64,000 nucleotides of DNA from Chloroflexota bacterium. GTDB lineage: Bacteria; Chloroflexota; Anaerolineae; Aggregatilineales; Phototrophicaceae. The notes under the pieces are model-generated. The model had not been told where the DNA came from. It saw only the letters and a program-made list of their open reading frames with translations, and made no database searches. The stretch is taken from the NCBI GenBank assembly GCA_026707745.1, contig JAPOWG010000040.1:1-64000 (forward strand), read 5' to 3'. The position numbers were made by a program, and so were the translations under genes. Below, piece after piece: positions 53,354 to 61,680 of the stretch; position 1 is the first letter of the stretch; every line of letters starts with the position of its first letter.

Positions 53354-54874
53354 ATGATCTCGCTTCCGCGTTCTAGCGGCATCTTGCTCCACCCCACCTC
53401 CCTACCGGGCAATTATGGTATTGGAGATCTGGGCGCTTCGGCCTATCGCTTTGTAGACTGGTTGGAAGCGCAAGGGCAATCGATCTGGCAAGTGCTCCCC
53501 CTCGGACCCACCAGTTATGGAGACTCTCCCTATCAAACGCTGTCCGCATTTGCCGGCAATCCCAATCTGATAAGTTTAGACAAGCTCGTCGAGGACGGCC
53601 TGCTAGAGAAAGGCAATCTGGCGGATGTTCCGCCCTTCCCGCGGGAACGCGTCGATTTCGGCTGGATCATCCCATACCACAACCAGAAGCTCGCGCTGGC
53701 GCAACATAACTTCGCCGAGGGCGCGAGTCCTCAGTTGAACTATGATTACCATGAGTTCGTCAACGAGAACAGCGCTTGGCTTGATGACTTCGCCCTGTTC
53801 GCCGCTTTGAAGCGGCAGCACAAGCTGCGTCCCTGGATCGAGTGGGAAAGCTCGCTCCTGCGTCGCGATGAACTGGCGCTTGCGGAAGCAAAAAAGAGTT
53901 GCGAAGGTCAAATCAATCTGGAACGCTTCCGGCAATGGCTTTTCTATCGCCAGTGGGGCGCTCTCAAGGCATACGCCAACAGCAAAGGCCTACAGTTGAT
54001 CGGAGATCTGCCGATCTTTGTCGCCCACGACAGCGCCGATGTCTGGGCGAATCAGCACGAGTATTTCCTGGACGGGCTGGGCAATCCAACGGTTGTCGCC
54101 GGCGTGCCGCCCGATTACTTCAGCCCGACCGGGCAGCGCTGGGGCAATCCGCTCTATCGTTGGGATGTCATGGCTGCCGAAGGCTATCAATGGTGGATAC
54201 ATCGTATCGAAACCTTGCTGCAATTGGTGGACTTCATCCGCGTCGATCATTTCCGCGGCTTCGAGGCCTGCTGGGAAATACCCGCCAGCGAAGCAACTGC
54301 GATTAAGGGCCGGTGGAAAACGGGACCGGGCGCCTCCTTCTTCCAGGCCTTGGAAAGGACCTTTGGCGACGTGCCGATCATCGCCGAAGACCTGGGCATA
54401 ATCACCCCGGGCGTCGAGAAGCTGCGCGACGACTTCGGCTTGCCCGGCATGAAGGTGCTGCAATTCGCCTTTAGCGACCCGGCCAATCCATTCCTGCCGC
54501 ATAATCATCGGCGAAACTGTATCGTTTACACCGGCACTCACGACAACAATACAACGCGCGGCTGGTGGGACAGCGAGCTGGACGATAACACACGCGATTT
54601 TGTGAAAGATTACCTAGGGCACGATGTTCATGATATCGTCTGGGCCTTGGCGCGGCTGGGGATGCGTTCGCCAGCGCAGGCATTTGTCATGCCGATGCAA
54701 GATGTGCTGGGTCTCGCAGCCGATGCCCGCATGAATACGCCGGGAACAGGGGCCGGAAACTGGACCTGGCGCTTTACCGAGGGGGCTTACGCGCATCGCG
54801 GCAAGGACTCCTTGCGCCATTTCACCTGGCTGTATCAGCGACATCCAAAGCAACAGAAGGAAACTGGCCAATGA
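53354..54874 (+). CDS. malQ: 4-alpha-glucanotransferase (amylomaltase)
   Basis: A GH77 enzyme that transfers maltodextrin units between alpha-1,4-glucans, in the cytosol. The nucleophile is in FIRVDHFRGFEACWEIPA, the acid/base Glu in PIIAEDLGIITP, and the third acid in YTGTHDNNTTRGWW. The N terminus SGILLHPTSLPGNYGIGDLG is diagnostic. 506 residues, normal length. Its stop overlaps the start of the GH13 gene by four bases (ATGA), so the pair acts together in glycogen or maltodextrin breakdown. Confidence 0.95.
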   Translation: MISLPRSSGILLHPTSLPGNYGIGDLGASAYRFVDWLEAQGQSIWQVLPLGPTSYGDSPYQTLSAFAGNPNLISLDKLVEDGLLEKGNLADVPPFPRERVDFGWIIPYHNQKLALAQHNFAEGASPQLNYDYHEFVNENSAWLDDFALFAALKRQHKLRPWIEWESSLLRRDELALAEAKKSCEGQINLERFRQWLFYRQWGALKAYANSKGLQLIGDLPIFVAHDSADVWANQHEYFLDGLGNPTVVAGVPPDYFSPTGQRWGNPLYRWDVMAAEGYQWWIHRIETLLQLVDFIRVDHFRGFEACWEIPASEATAIKGRWKTGPGASFFQALERTFGDVPIIAEDLGIITPGVEKLRDDFGLPGMKVLQFAFSDPANPFLPHNHRRNCIVYTGTHDNNTTRGWWDSELDDNTRDFVKDYLGHDVHDIVWALARLGMRSPAQAFVMPMQDVLGLAADARMNTPGTGAGNWTWRFTEGAYAHRGKDSLRHFTWLYQRHPKQQKETGQ

Positions 54875-56739
54875 GCGTCTTGCCAAATTGGACGCGCTAC
54901 GTTCATCACGATAGTTCGGAGCGCTATCTCAGCAATCCGCTGCCAGATATCGGTGAAACGATCACGGTGCGTATCCGCGTATCTTCAGAAGCTGATATCC
55001 GCGCCCTGTACTTGCGCAGTCGACCCGACGGCGAGTGGCGGCGAATAAGAATGACAAAGTCCGACTCTGATCAGTATTACGATTGGTGGTCAGCCGAATT
55101 GCCAATTATCATGCATCACAACAACTACTGCTTCCATTTCTTGACCGAGGCTGGCTCTTTCTATTTCAATCAGTTCGGCATAAGCCCTGTCGACAGCCCC
55201 GACTGGTTCAATTTTACCGTTCTCGGCGACTACGATGCGCCCTTATGGGTTCGGGAGCAGGTCTTCTACCAGATCTTTCCCGAGCGCTTTGCCAATGGCG
55301 ACCCCGCCAATGACCGCCAAACCGGTGAGCCAACCTTGATGGGCCAGCCGGTCATCAAGCGCGAATGGGGCGCTCTGCCGCACCCCTTCGAAGAAGCGCG
55401 CAATGTCGACTACTTCGGCGGAGACTTGCAAGGCATCACTTGTAACCTCGATTATCTGGAAGACCTGGGTGTGACCGCAATCTATCTCAACCCAATCTTT
55501 GACGCCGAAACCAATCACTTTTATCTCGTTCGCGATTTCAATCGAATTGCTGACTGCCTCGGCGGGGACGATGCCCTGCGAGATTTGCGCCGGGCGATGA
55601 GGGAGCGCGATATGAAGTTGATCCTGGATTTCACGCCCAACCATATCGGCTTCCACCATCCCTGGGTGTTGGCTGCCAAGGACGACCCGGATTGTCAATC
55701 TGGGCAGTATTTCTATAGACATCCTGATACCGGCGAAATTGAGAGCTGGCTTGGCGTGAAGTATTTGGCAAAGCTCAACTACAACAGCCACCAGTTGCGG
55801 GGGCTGATTTACCGCGACCCGGACAGTTCCATGCGCAAATGGCTGCGACCGCCGTACAGCATTGATGGCTACCGTCTCGATGTCGCCAATATGACCGGCA
55901 ACTTCTGGCATACCCAGTGCGACAGCGAGGTCTGGCGGGACATGCGCGCGGCTATCAAAGAGGAGAATCCGGGTGCGTATATGATGGGCGAATTCTTCCA
56001 GGACAGCAGCGCCCACCTGCAGGGCGATGAGTTGGACGCGTCGATGAACTACCAGGGATTCAACACGCCCGTCCGTCGCTGGCTGGGCAAGGGCGATCAC
56101 GGCGTTCCACAAAACGAGCCCTTCGGCGATCGCAATCCGCTGCCGACGGAATACCTGGCTTTGCAATGGCGACAATACCTAACCGCCATTCCCTATGCCA
56201 TCGCCCTGCAGCAATTCAACCAGATCGGCAGTCACGACATCAGCCGTCCCTTGCGCGTCGCGGATGGAGACCGCGACTTGCTCAAAGCCGGCACGGCGCT
56301 GCTGATGGGTTTCCCGGGTACACCTTGCATCTACTATGGCGACGAAATAGGTCTGGACGGTGGACACGATCCGGATAATCGCCGCTGCATGCCTTGGGAT
56401 GAGCGTGAGTGGGATCAAGATTTGCGCGCTTTTCATCAAAAGCTGATTGGCATTCGCAAGCGATCTGACGCGCTCAAAAACGGCGGTTTCCAAGTCTTGC
56501 ATGCGGAGGGCGATCTGATCGCGTTTCAGCGGCAATCCCTTGCGGAACAACTGATCGTGGTCGCCTTCCGAGGCGCGGACGGCACGCCCGCCGTCAAGCT
56601 CGATATGGTTTTGGCCAACATCGCTGACGGCAGGACGCTTACTGACCTGCTCGGCGGCGAGCAATATGTCGTCGAAGACGGCAGCTTGCGGCTGGAGGAC
56701 CTTCGTCATGGCCAGACGCTCTTCCTGCGCGCGGATTAG
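54871..56739 (+). CDS. GH13 alpha-glucan hydrolase (neopullulanase/maltodextrin glucosidase type)
   Basis: 622 residues. The first 125 form an N-terminal beta domain (CBM34-like), then a TIM barrel starting VFYQIFPERFANGDP. Region I is DFTPNHIGF, region II GYRLDVANM with the nucleophile Asp, region III MMGEFFQDS with the acid/base Glu, and region IV GSHDISRPL, where the common NHD is SHD. The C-terminal beta domain follows GDEIGLDGGHDPDNR. It should open small alpha-1,4 (and perhaps cyclic or branched) glucans in the cytosol; no signal peptide is visible. Operon with malQ. Confidence 0.9.
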   Translation: MSVLPNWTRYVHHDSSERYLSNPLPDIGETITVRIRVSSEADIRALYLRSRPDGEWRRIRMTKSDSDQYYDWWSAELPIIMHHNNYCFHFLTEAGSFYFNQFGISPVDSPDWFNFTVLGDYDAPLWVREQVFYQIFPERFANGDPANDRQTGEPTLMGQPVIKREWGALPHPFEEARNVDYFGGDLQGITCNLDYLEDLGVTAIYLNPIFDAETNHFYLVRDFNRIADCLGGDDALRDLRRAMRERDMKLILDFTPNHIGFHHPWVLAAKDDPDCQSGQYFYRHPDTGEIESWLGVKYLAKLNYNSHQLRGLIYRDPDSSMRKWLRPPYSIDGYRLDVANMTGNFWHTQCDSEVWRDMRAAIKEENPGAYMMGEFFQDSSAHLQGDELDASMNYQGFNTPVRRWLGKGDHGVPQNEPFGDRNPLPTEYLALQWRQYLTAIPYAIALQQFNQIGSHDISRPLRVADGDRDLLKAGTALLMGFPGTPCIYYGDEIGLDGGHDPDNRRCMPWDEREWDQDLRAFHQKLIGIRKRSDALKNGGFQVLHAEGDLIAFQRQSLAEQLIVVAFRGADGTPAVKLDMVLANIADGRTLTDLLGGEQYVVEDGSLRLEDLRHGQTLFLRAD

Positions 56740-56823
56740 CGAGCCAAACCGTCGGGCTGGAGCGCATTTTGCGAGCTTCACCCGATAAACTAGCGCAAAC
56801 CCGTCTGTCGAGGATTGGGAACA

Positions 56824-57360
56824 ATGGATCAGCGCAGCGTCTTTTTTGAAGAATGGATCCGCAGCCTGCGTGAGCAATACAAGCACGTCGTGTGTCAAGA
56901 TGATCGCGTGACCCTACCAACCTTGACCGCGGTGATGATTGATGTCGGATTCAGCGAAGACGAATTGGCGCAATTGCGTGTCGAAGCGACCATGCATGTC
57001 GACAAACTTGGCTCGGATCACGTGGCGGATATGGAGATTCTGGAACAAACACTGCCGCACGCGGCGGAATGTCTTTGCCCGGTATGTACTCGAATTAACG
57101 AGCGACCTTCTGACGCCGACGATGAGCCTTTGCCGATTGACGCGGCACAAGAGACGGTTGGCCCTGGAAACGTGTTCTCGGCCGCCGCGCCTGAAAACAT
57201 CGAAACGAGCGAAACGAATGACGAACCCGCACCCCTGACCTTCGAAGACAGCCTGGCCGCGGGGGAAACCGAAGCAAGTGACGATGAAGATGAAGACCCC
57301 GTCGATTCCGGCGATGACGACGAGGATATAGACAAGCCGCAGCAAATGAGTCTGTTTTAG
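56824..57360 (+). CDS. Acidic protein with a C-terminal clamp-binding-like motif
   Basis: 178 residues, no family recognised. The N-terminal 85 residues look folded and helical (FFEEWIRSLREQYKHVV, DDRVTLPTLTAVMIDVGFSE), then comes CLCPVCTRI, a possible metal or redox site. A long acidic, low-complexity tail (about 100-170) follows. The last residues QQMSLF resemble the bacterial sliding-clamp binding motif QL(S/D)LF, which is often placed at the end of a flexible tail. The ATG at 56824 is preferred over a TTG nine bases before. It ends two bases before tadA. Confidence 0.7.
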   Translation: MDQRSVFFEEWIRSLREQYKHVVCQDDRVTLPTLTAVMIDVGFSEDELAQLRVEATMHVDKLGSDHVADMEILEQTLPHAAECLCPVCTRINERPSDADDEPLPIDAAQETVGPGNVFSAAAPENIETSETNDEPAPLTFEDSLAAGETEASDDEDEDPVDSGDDDEDIDKPQQMSLF

Positions 57361-57362
57361 CC

Positions 57363-57836
57363 ATGCCGGTCACCGATGACGACCGCAAATGGATGCGCGT
57401 CGCCCTGCGCGAGGCGGAAAATGCTCTAGAGTCCGATGATGTGCCGATCGGCGCGATTGCCGTGCATAGGGGTCGGATCATCGGGCGTGGCTACAACCGC
57501 CGCGAAGCCGACCAAGACCCAACCGCCCATGCCGAGCTGATCGCTTTGAGGCAGGCGGCCGATGTCCTAGGCCAATGGCGGCTGGAGGACGTGACGCTGT
57601 ATTGTACATTGGAACCATGCGCGATGTGCGCCGGCGCCCTGGTGTTGGCCCGCGTGCCGCGTCTGGTATATGCGGCTATCGATCCCAAAGCCGGCGCCGC
57701 CGGCAGCGTTATGGATGTCACGAGGCACCACCGACTCAACCATCACACGCAAGTCGAACATGGCGTTCTCGCGGAAGAGGCAGCTGAACTAATACGCAAG
57801 TTTTTCCGTAAGCTGCGCGCCCAGGGGCAAGCCTGA
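57363..57836 (+). CDS. tadA: tRNA-specific adenosine deaminase
   Basis: TadA converts A34 to inosine in the tRNA-Arg anticodon. The zinc site is HAE (PTAHAELIAL) plus PCAMC (TLEPCAMCAGALVLARV). KAGAAGSVMDV in the third part is the family signature. 157 residues, normal. It follows the acidic protein with no gap to speak of, so translation is coupled, and is followed by the tRNA-Ser gene on the same strand. Confidence 0.93.
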   Translation: MPVTDDDRKWMRVALREAENALESDDVPIGAIAVHRGRIIGRGYNRREADQDPTAHAELIALRQAADVLGQWRLEDVTLYCTLEPCAMCAGALVLARVPRLVYAAIDPKAGAAGSVMDVTRHHRLNHHTQVEHGVLAEEAAELIRKFFRKLRAQGQA

Positions 57837-57905
57837 CGCATCCGGTATAACAACAAAGATAGTGTTTTCTTTTTCTACGGGAAGTGTATACTGGGGCGCT
57901 GCTCG

Positions 57906-57992
<87 letters not shown>

Positions 57993-58021
57993 ATAACGTT
58001 AAGCGCGCAATATGAATCCAA

Positions 58022-58055
58022 CGGGGCGAGTGCGAAAACTCGCCCCGACTTTTTC
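58022..58055 (+). terminator. Rho-independent terminator after tRNA-Ser
   Basis: CGGGGCGAGT (58022-58031) pairs with ACTCGCCCCG (58038-58047), a perfect 10-bp stem with a GCGAAA loop, then ACTTTTT. A decayed copy lies at 59670-59695. Confidence 0.92.
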
Positions 58056-58120
58056 TGTTTATCTGAACCGCGTCTCTCATGCGACGAGAAGGCTACCTAT
58101 TATGCGCTCGGCGGCTCTGG

Positions 58121-59170
58121 CTAGTTGCCCATTTGCATCAGCATAACAAGCGGCATGACGAAAGCGTCTTCGGGAATCTCGACGTCAACAGCTAGGTTGT
58201 GGTCGCGCAGGTCCACAACTAGGGAGAGCAACATTGACATGCTGTCAATGAAAGGATCGCCCATTGTGGCGCCGTCGAATGCTATGTCGATGTCAAAACT
58301 CATGCGATAGGTGTGATAGTCTTCCAGGCTAATTAACTCCAGGCCAGAAATCCGCATTGCGCTTAACATTGACATCATGCTTTCTACAGACGCCTCGTCA
58401 AGAGGCGTGTCAGATCCGGCCATATGCATCATGTCTCGCATTTCGAAGTCTGCTGCGGCAGCCGCCATATCGAAGTCGTACTCGAACACGGCAACGCTGA
58501 TCCCATCCACTTCGCTGTCGGGAAGGCGAACGATCGACGTGTACTCTTCCAATATCGGTTCATTCGTGACTGTAGCCAGATCAATAGCCGAACTGAACTC
58601 TTCCTCAGCCGCAAGTGAACTGAACAAGCCACTAATGTCAAAACCGAGCCAATCCATGCCGCCCATAGATTCGCCCATCAAGCCTTCCAGCGTAGCCGCG
58701 TCCAGCAAATATACCCCGTCGCGCATACGCAGATTGAACGTCAAATTGCTCGTTTCGTCGTCTGTCGTGGAGGTGATGCTCAGCGAAACTTGGCCCTCAA
58801 TCCCTTTGAAAACGCGCTCAAGTATGTCAACAAGAGCCTCGGCTGAAACATCGCTGTCAACATCTGACCAGTCATCGAATGCTTCCGTGTCGGCCGCCAA
58901 TTTTCCAGTACCGGTGACAACGACATTCGTTTCCTCGGTTGGCATCCCTTGAAAACTGACGCTGATATCAGCCTTCGCTGTCATCTCGAACGCCACCGAT
59001 GTGTTTTGATTTCCCAAGGCCTCGTTCAAGGCCAGGATCTCGCAGTCCTCCGGCGACAATGTTGAGCAATAGACCGCGCTTTCATCATCGGTTTGCGCAC
59101 TGGCGATGGCCAGTGGAAACAGTAACAGCGCAAAGACAAGCGCTGCTTTCAGTTTCTCGGTCAACATCAT
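58121..59170 (-). CDS. Secreted protein of unknown function, copy A
   Basis: 349 residues with a signal peptide (KLKAALVFALLLFPLAIASA, likely cut after ASA). The mature part opens with a Cys pair (YCSTLSPEDCEIL), is acidic and beta-rich, and ends IPEDAFVMPLVMLMQMGN. It is paralogous to the gene at 59709-60776, sharing the Cys pair, LRMRDGVYLLDAATLEGLMG, the DSEVDG-ISVAVFE segment, a DYHTYR strand and nearly the same last 20 residues. The size and strand pattern recall the LolA/LppX lipoprotein fold, but that is a guess; I recognise no named family. Confidence 0.75.
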   Translation of the reverse strand: MMLTEKLKAALVFALLLFPLAIASAQTDDESAVYCSTLSPEDCEILALNEALGNQNTSVAFEMTAKADISVSFQGMPTEETNVVVTGTGKLAADTEAFDDWSDVDSDVSAEALVDILERVFKGIEGQVSLSITSTTDDETSNLTFNLRMRDGVYLLDAATLEGLMGESMGGMDWLGFDISGLFSSLAAEEEFSSAIDLATVTNEPILEEYTSIVRLPDSEVDGISVAVFEYDFDMAAAAADFEMRDMMHMAGSDTPLDEASVESMMSMLSAMRISGLELISLEDYHTYRMSFDIDIAFDGATMGDPFIDSMSMLLSLVVDLRDHNLAVDVEIPEDAFVMPLVMLMQMGN

Positions 59171-59380
59171 GTGTCCCTCATCTCCACACTTTATGTAAGC
59201 TTCAAATATACCTCATTGATTAGTTTACAGTTCCCCCGGATTATTGAGGTCTCTTGGTTTACGCCGGGCGACAGCATCAAGTTTGGATTGAATATGAAGA
59301 CTACACGCTCACATTAGCGCCATAGCCATCGCCTGCTGCGCTTCGGGTTCGTTACGTCGATATTTGGCAATCAGGGCAGA

Positions 59381-59505
59381 ATGAAGATGATTGCCGTATT
59401 TGGCAGTTCCCAAGCCCGTCCAGAAAACCACCTGAACGATACAGCGGTCGATATCGGCGCCGGGCTCGCGCAAGCGGCTTACAAGATCATGACCAGTGAA
59501 TATAA
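59381..59505 (+). pseudogene. Truncated copy of the LOG-family gene
   Basis: The first 40 or so codons (MKMIAVFGSSQARPENHLND, TAVDIGAGLAQAAYKIMTSEY) match the start of the intact gene at 60990 (GSSQVRP, TAVEIGAGLAQAGYNVMTGGY). At about 59505 the match ends and sequence homologous to the tRNA-Ser upstream region (57855 on) begins. The open frame runs on to 59614 through the tRNA remnant, but this is not meaningful coding. It marks the junction of a tandem duplication. Some homology also lies upstream of its ATG (ACATTAGCGCC). Confidence 0.8.
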
Positions 59506-59554
59506 AGATGATGTTTTCATTTTCTGCGGGAAGAGTCTACCGGGGCGCTGCTCG

Positions 59555-59640
59555 GGAGAGGGCCAGAGTGGACGATTGGGACTGTCGCCAAAACAGTTGT
59601 ACACTCTGGAGTAGCGCAGGTTCGAATCCCACCCGCCCTG
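59555..59640 (+). pseudogene. Decayed tRNA-Ser copy
   Basis: It is very similar to tRNA-Ser(CGA) at 57906. T8 is deleted. The 3' acceptor strand is CCGCCCT, so it no longer pairs fully with GGAGAGG. The anticodon loop is CGCCAAA, losing the universal U33. The upstream -10 box TATACT has become TCTACC. The downstream terminator copy has lost its T-run. It is therefore probably not expressed or functional. Confidence 0.85.
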
Positions 59641-59708
59641 ATAATGCTAAGCGCTCGACATAAATCCAACGGGGCGAGTGCGAAACCTCGCCCCGACTTA
59701 TTCTCTAG

Positions 59709-60776
59709 CTAGTTGCCCATTTGCATCAGCATGGCAAGCGGCATGACGAATGCGTCTTCTGGAATCTCGACCACCACCGGTTCATTGAAGTTGCTTTGGT
59801 CCAGGGTCATCGACAGCGACAAAACCCTGTCGACCGCGCCTTGCCCATCGTCCTCGGCATCACTGCTGCCCATTTCCATTGTGAGCGCCGTGCGGTAGGT
59901 ATAATGGTCGTCGATGCCAATATACTGCCACATGATCAGCTCTGTTTCGGCCAAGGCCTCCCGTGTCATCGCAACTTCAGCTGGATTCATCAAACCCTGT
60001 GGATCGTAAAGTCCAACGACCAAATCGGTCAGCAGTCCCATATCTACCGAGCTCTCGAACACAGCGACCGCTACCCCGTTGATTTCGCTATCGGCCAAAC
60101 GCGTGACTGAGGTAGCTGCCTCTTCAACCGCTTGTATGTCGCTTGCATCTGTCCCCATATCTTCCATCAGACCAAGCGCCTCGGTCATGCTCGGATCTGA
60201 AGCCACGAGCGTCATAATGCCGTTGGCGTCCAAACCAAACCAGTCTACGCCTTGCATGGGCTGTCCCATGAGATCTTCCAGCGCGCCGGCATCCAGCACA
60301 AAGATGCCGTCCCTCATCAGCAAATGCATCTCGACGTCTATTGTTTCGCCTTCCGCCACCAAGTGAAGATCCAGTGTGACGTCGCCTGTGAGCTCGGCTA
60401 TGAAGGAATCCAGTACGGTAATTGTGTCTTGCGACAACAACTGGCTCGGCGATTCCTCAATTTGATCCTCCAAATCCACAATCGCGGCCAGGATCGCGGG
60501 ATCGACAGCCAGGCTGCCCTGCGCGTCAAGTGACATGTTCATTGCGGTCCGGTCATTGACGGCATCTCCTTCCGGCACATCTATCAACATGGACACGCTA
60601 AACGACATGGCCCCAACGGATTCCATTGCCGTAAGATTGTCTTTGAGAATCTGACAATCGGACTCCGCAAGATCGCCGCAAATTACATCGTCTGCATTGT
60701 CCGCGTTCGCGACAACTGCAGCCAAAGGCACAATAACCGCGATCACCAGCGCTATGTAAATCCATCTTGTGAACAT
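59709..60776 (-). CDS. Secreted protein of unknown function, copy B
   Basis: 355 residues from the ATG at 60776, which has AAGGAG six bases upstream; the frame is open to 60824 but the extra 16 residues have no signal. A membrane or signal segment (WIYIALVIAVIVPLAAVVA) is followed by a Cys pair (VICGDLAESDCQIL) and a beta-rich domain like that of copy A. It ends IPEDAFVMPLAMLMQMGN. Overall it differs strongly from copy A, yet the last 20 residues are almost the same, so this end is under constraint or has been converted. Confidence 0.75.
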   Translation of the reverse strand: MFTRWIYIALVIAVIVPLAAVVANADNADDVICGDLAESDCQILKDNLTAMESVGAMSFSVSMLIDVPEGDAVNDRTAMNMSLDAQGSLAVDPAILAAIVDLEDQIEESPSQLLSQDTITVLDSFIAELTGDVTLDLHLVAEGETIDVEMHLLMRDGIFVLDAGALEDLMGQPMQGVDWFGLDANGIMTLVASDPSMTEALGLMEDMGTDASDIQAVEEAATSVTRLADSEINGVAVAVFESSVDMGLLTDLVVGLYDPQGLMNPAEVAMTREALAETELIMWQYIGIDDHYTYRTALTMEMGSSDAEDDGQGAVDRVLSLSMTLDQSNFNEPVVVEIPEDAFVMPLAMLMQMGN

Positions 60777-60989
60777 TCTCTCTCCTTTATCAACCCGTCG
60801 GTCCACAGCCTTACTATACATCACAACGACAGCAAGTTTCCCCCCTAATTCTCAGGGGTATCTCTAGCTACGACATCTAGACGATATATGTTGCATTAGA
60901 AAACCGCTCATACAAGTGAACATTAGCGCCCGTGCCGATGTCTGCTATACTCGAATCTTGTTCCGACCGTAACTCGCGAACGAGGAAGA

Positions 60990-61523
60990 ATGAAGACGAT
61001 CACCGTCTTTGGCAGTTCCCAAGTCCGGCCAATCGACCCCCTGTATGATACAGCGGTCGAAATCGGCGCTGGGCTCGCGCAAGCCGGTTACAATGTCATG
61101 ACCGGCGGATACTATGGCATGATGGAAGCGGTCAGCAAAGGCGCGCGCCAAGCCGACGGGCACGTGGTCGGCGTGACCACAGATCAGATCGGCAAGCGCT
61201 ATGATCTGCAGCCAAACACCTACAACTGCGAAATCGTGCACTTTGAGGACCTGCGCGATCGCCTCTCGTACATGGTCGAAAACGCCGATGCCTATTTGGC
61301 AATGCCCGGTGGCACCGGCACCTTGCACGAGATCGCCGAGACTTGGGAATTGATGCGCATCGGCGGCATCCCGGACCGACCCTTCATTTGCTTTGGCGGC
61401 CTCTGGCAAGACATCATTGGAGCGCTGCAGGCAAGCCCTTACCTCGGCGCCGGTTACCAGGGCATGATTACTATCGCGCACACAACGCAAGAGGTATTGT
61501 CGCATCTCAATGGTCAACGGTAG
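60990..61523 (+). CDS. LOG/TIGR00725-like nucleotide-binding protein
   Basis: 177 residues with the Rossmann-like LOG fold: VFGSSQVRP at the start, GLAQAGYNVMTGGYYGMMEA, and the signature MPGGTGTLHEIAETWE. LOG proteins release cytokinins or cut nucleoside monophosphates; many bacterial ones are of unknown substrate. The motif for a phosphoribohydrolase (PGGxGTxxE) is intact. A TATACT at 60946-60951 may be its -10 box. A truncated copy lies at 59381. Confidence 0.85.
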   Translation: MKTITVFGSSQVRPIDPLYDTAVEIGAGLAQAGYNVMTGGYYGMMEAVSKGARQADGHVVGVTTDQIGKRYDLQPNTYNCEIVHFEDLRDRLSYMVENADAYLAMPGGTGTLHEIAETWELMRIGGIPDRPFICFGGLWQDIIGALQASPYLGAGYQGMITIAHTTQEVLSHLNGQR

Positions 61524-61680
61524 CGCGCTCATGGCAACACGCGGAAGTAACGAAATGAAAAGGGCCTCGCCGCTGCCAAGGCGACGGGAAGAGGACGCGC
61601 TTTCCAAGCGCAGCCCACTGTCGCCGTTCGCAGGTTGTCATCACGGCGCGGGAGGCAATGTCATCCGCCTGTTGGGCGAT

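Noticed and set aside
55243..56175. 310-codon antisense frame over the GH13 gene
   Set aside because: The GH13 catalytic motifs fix the sense strand; the antisense product has no domain or start context.
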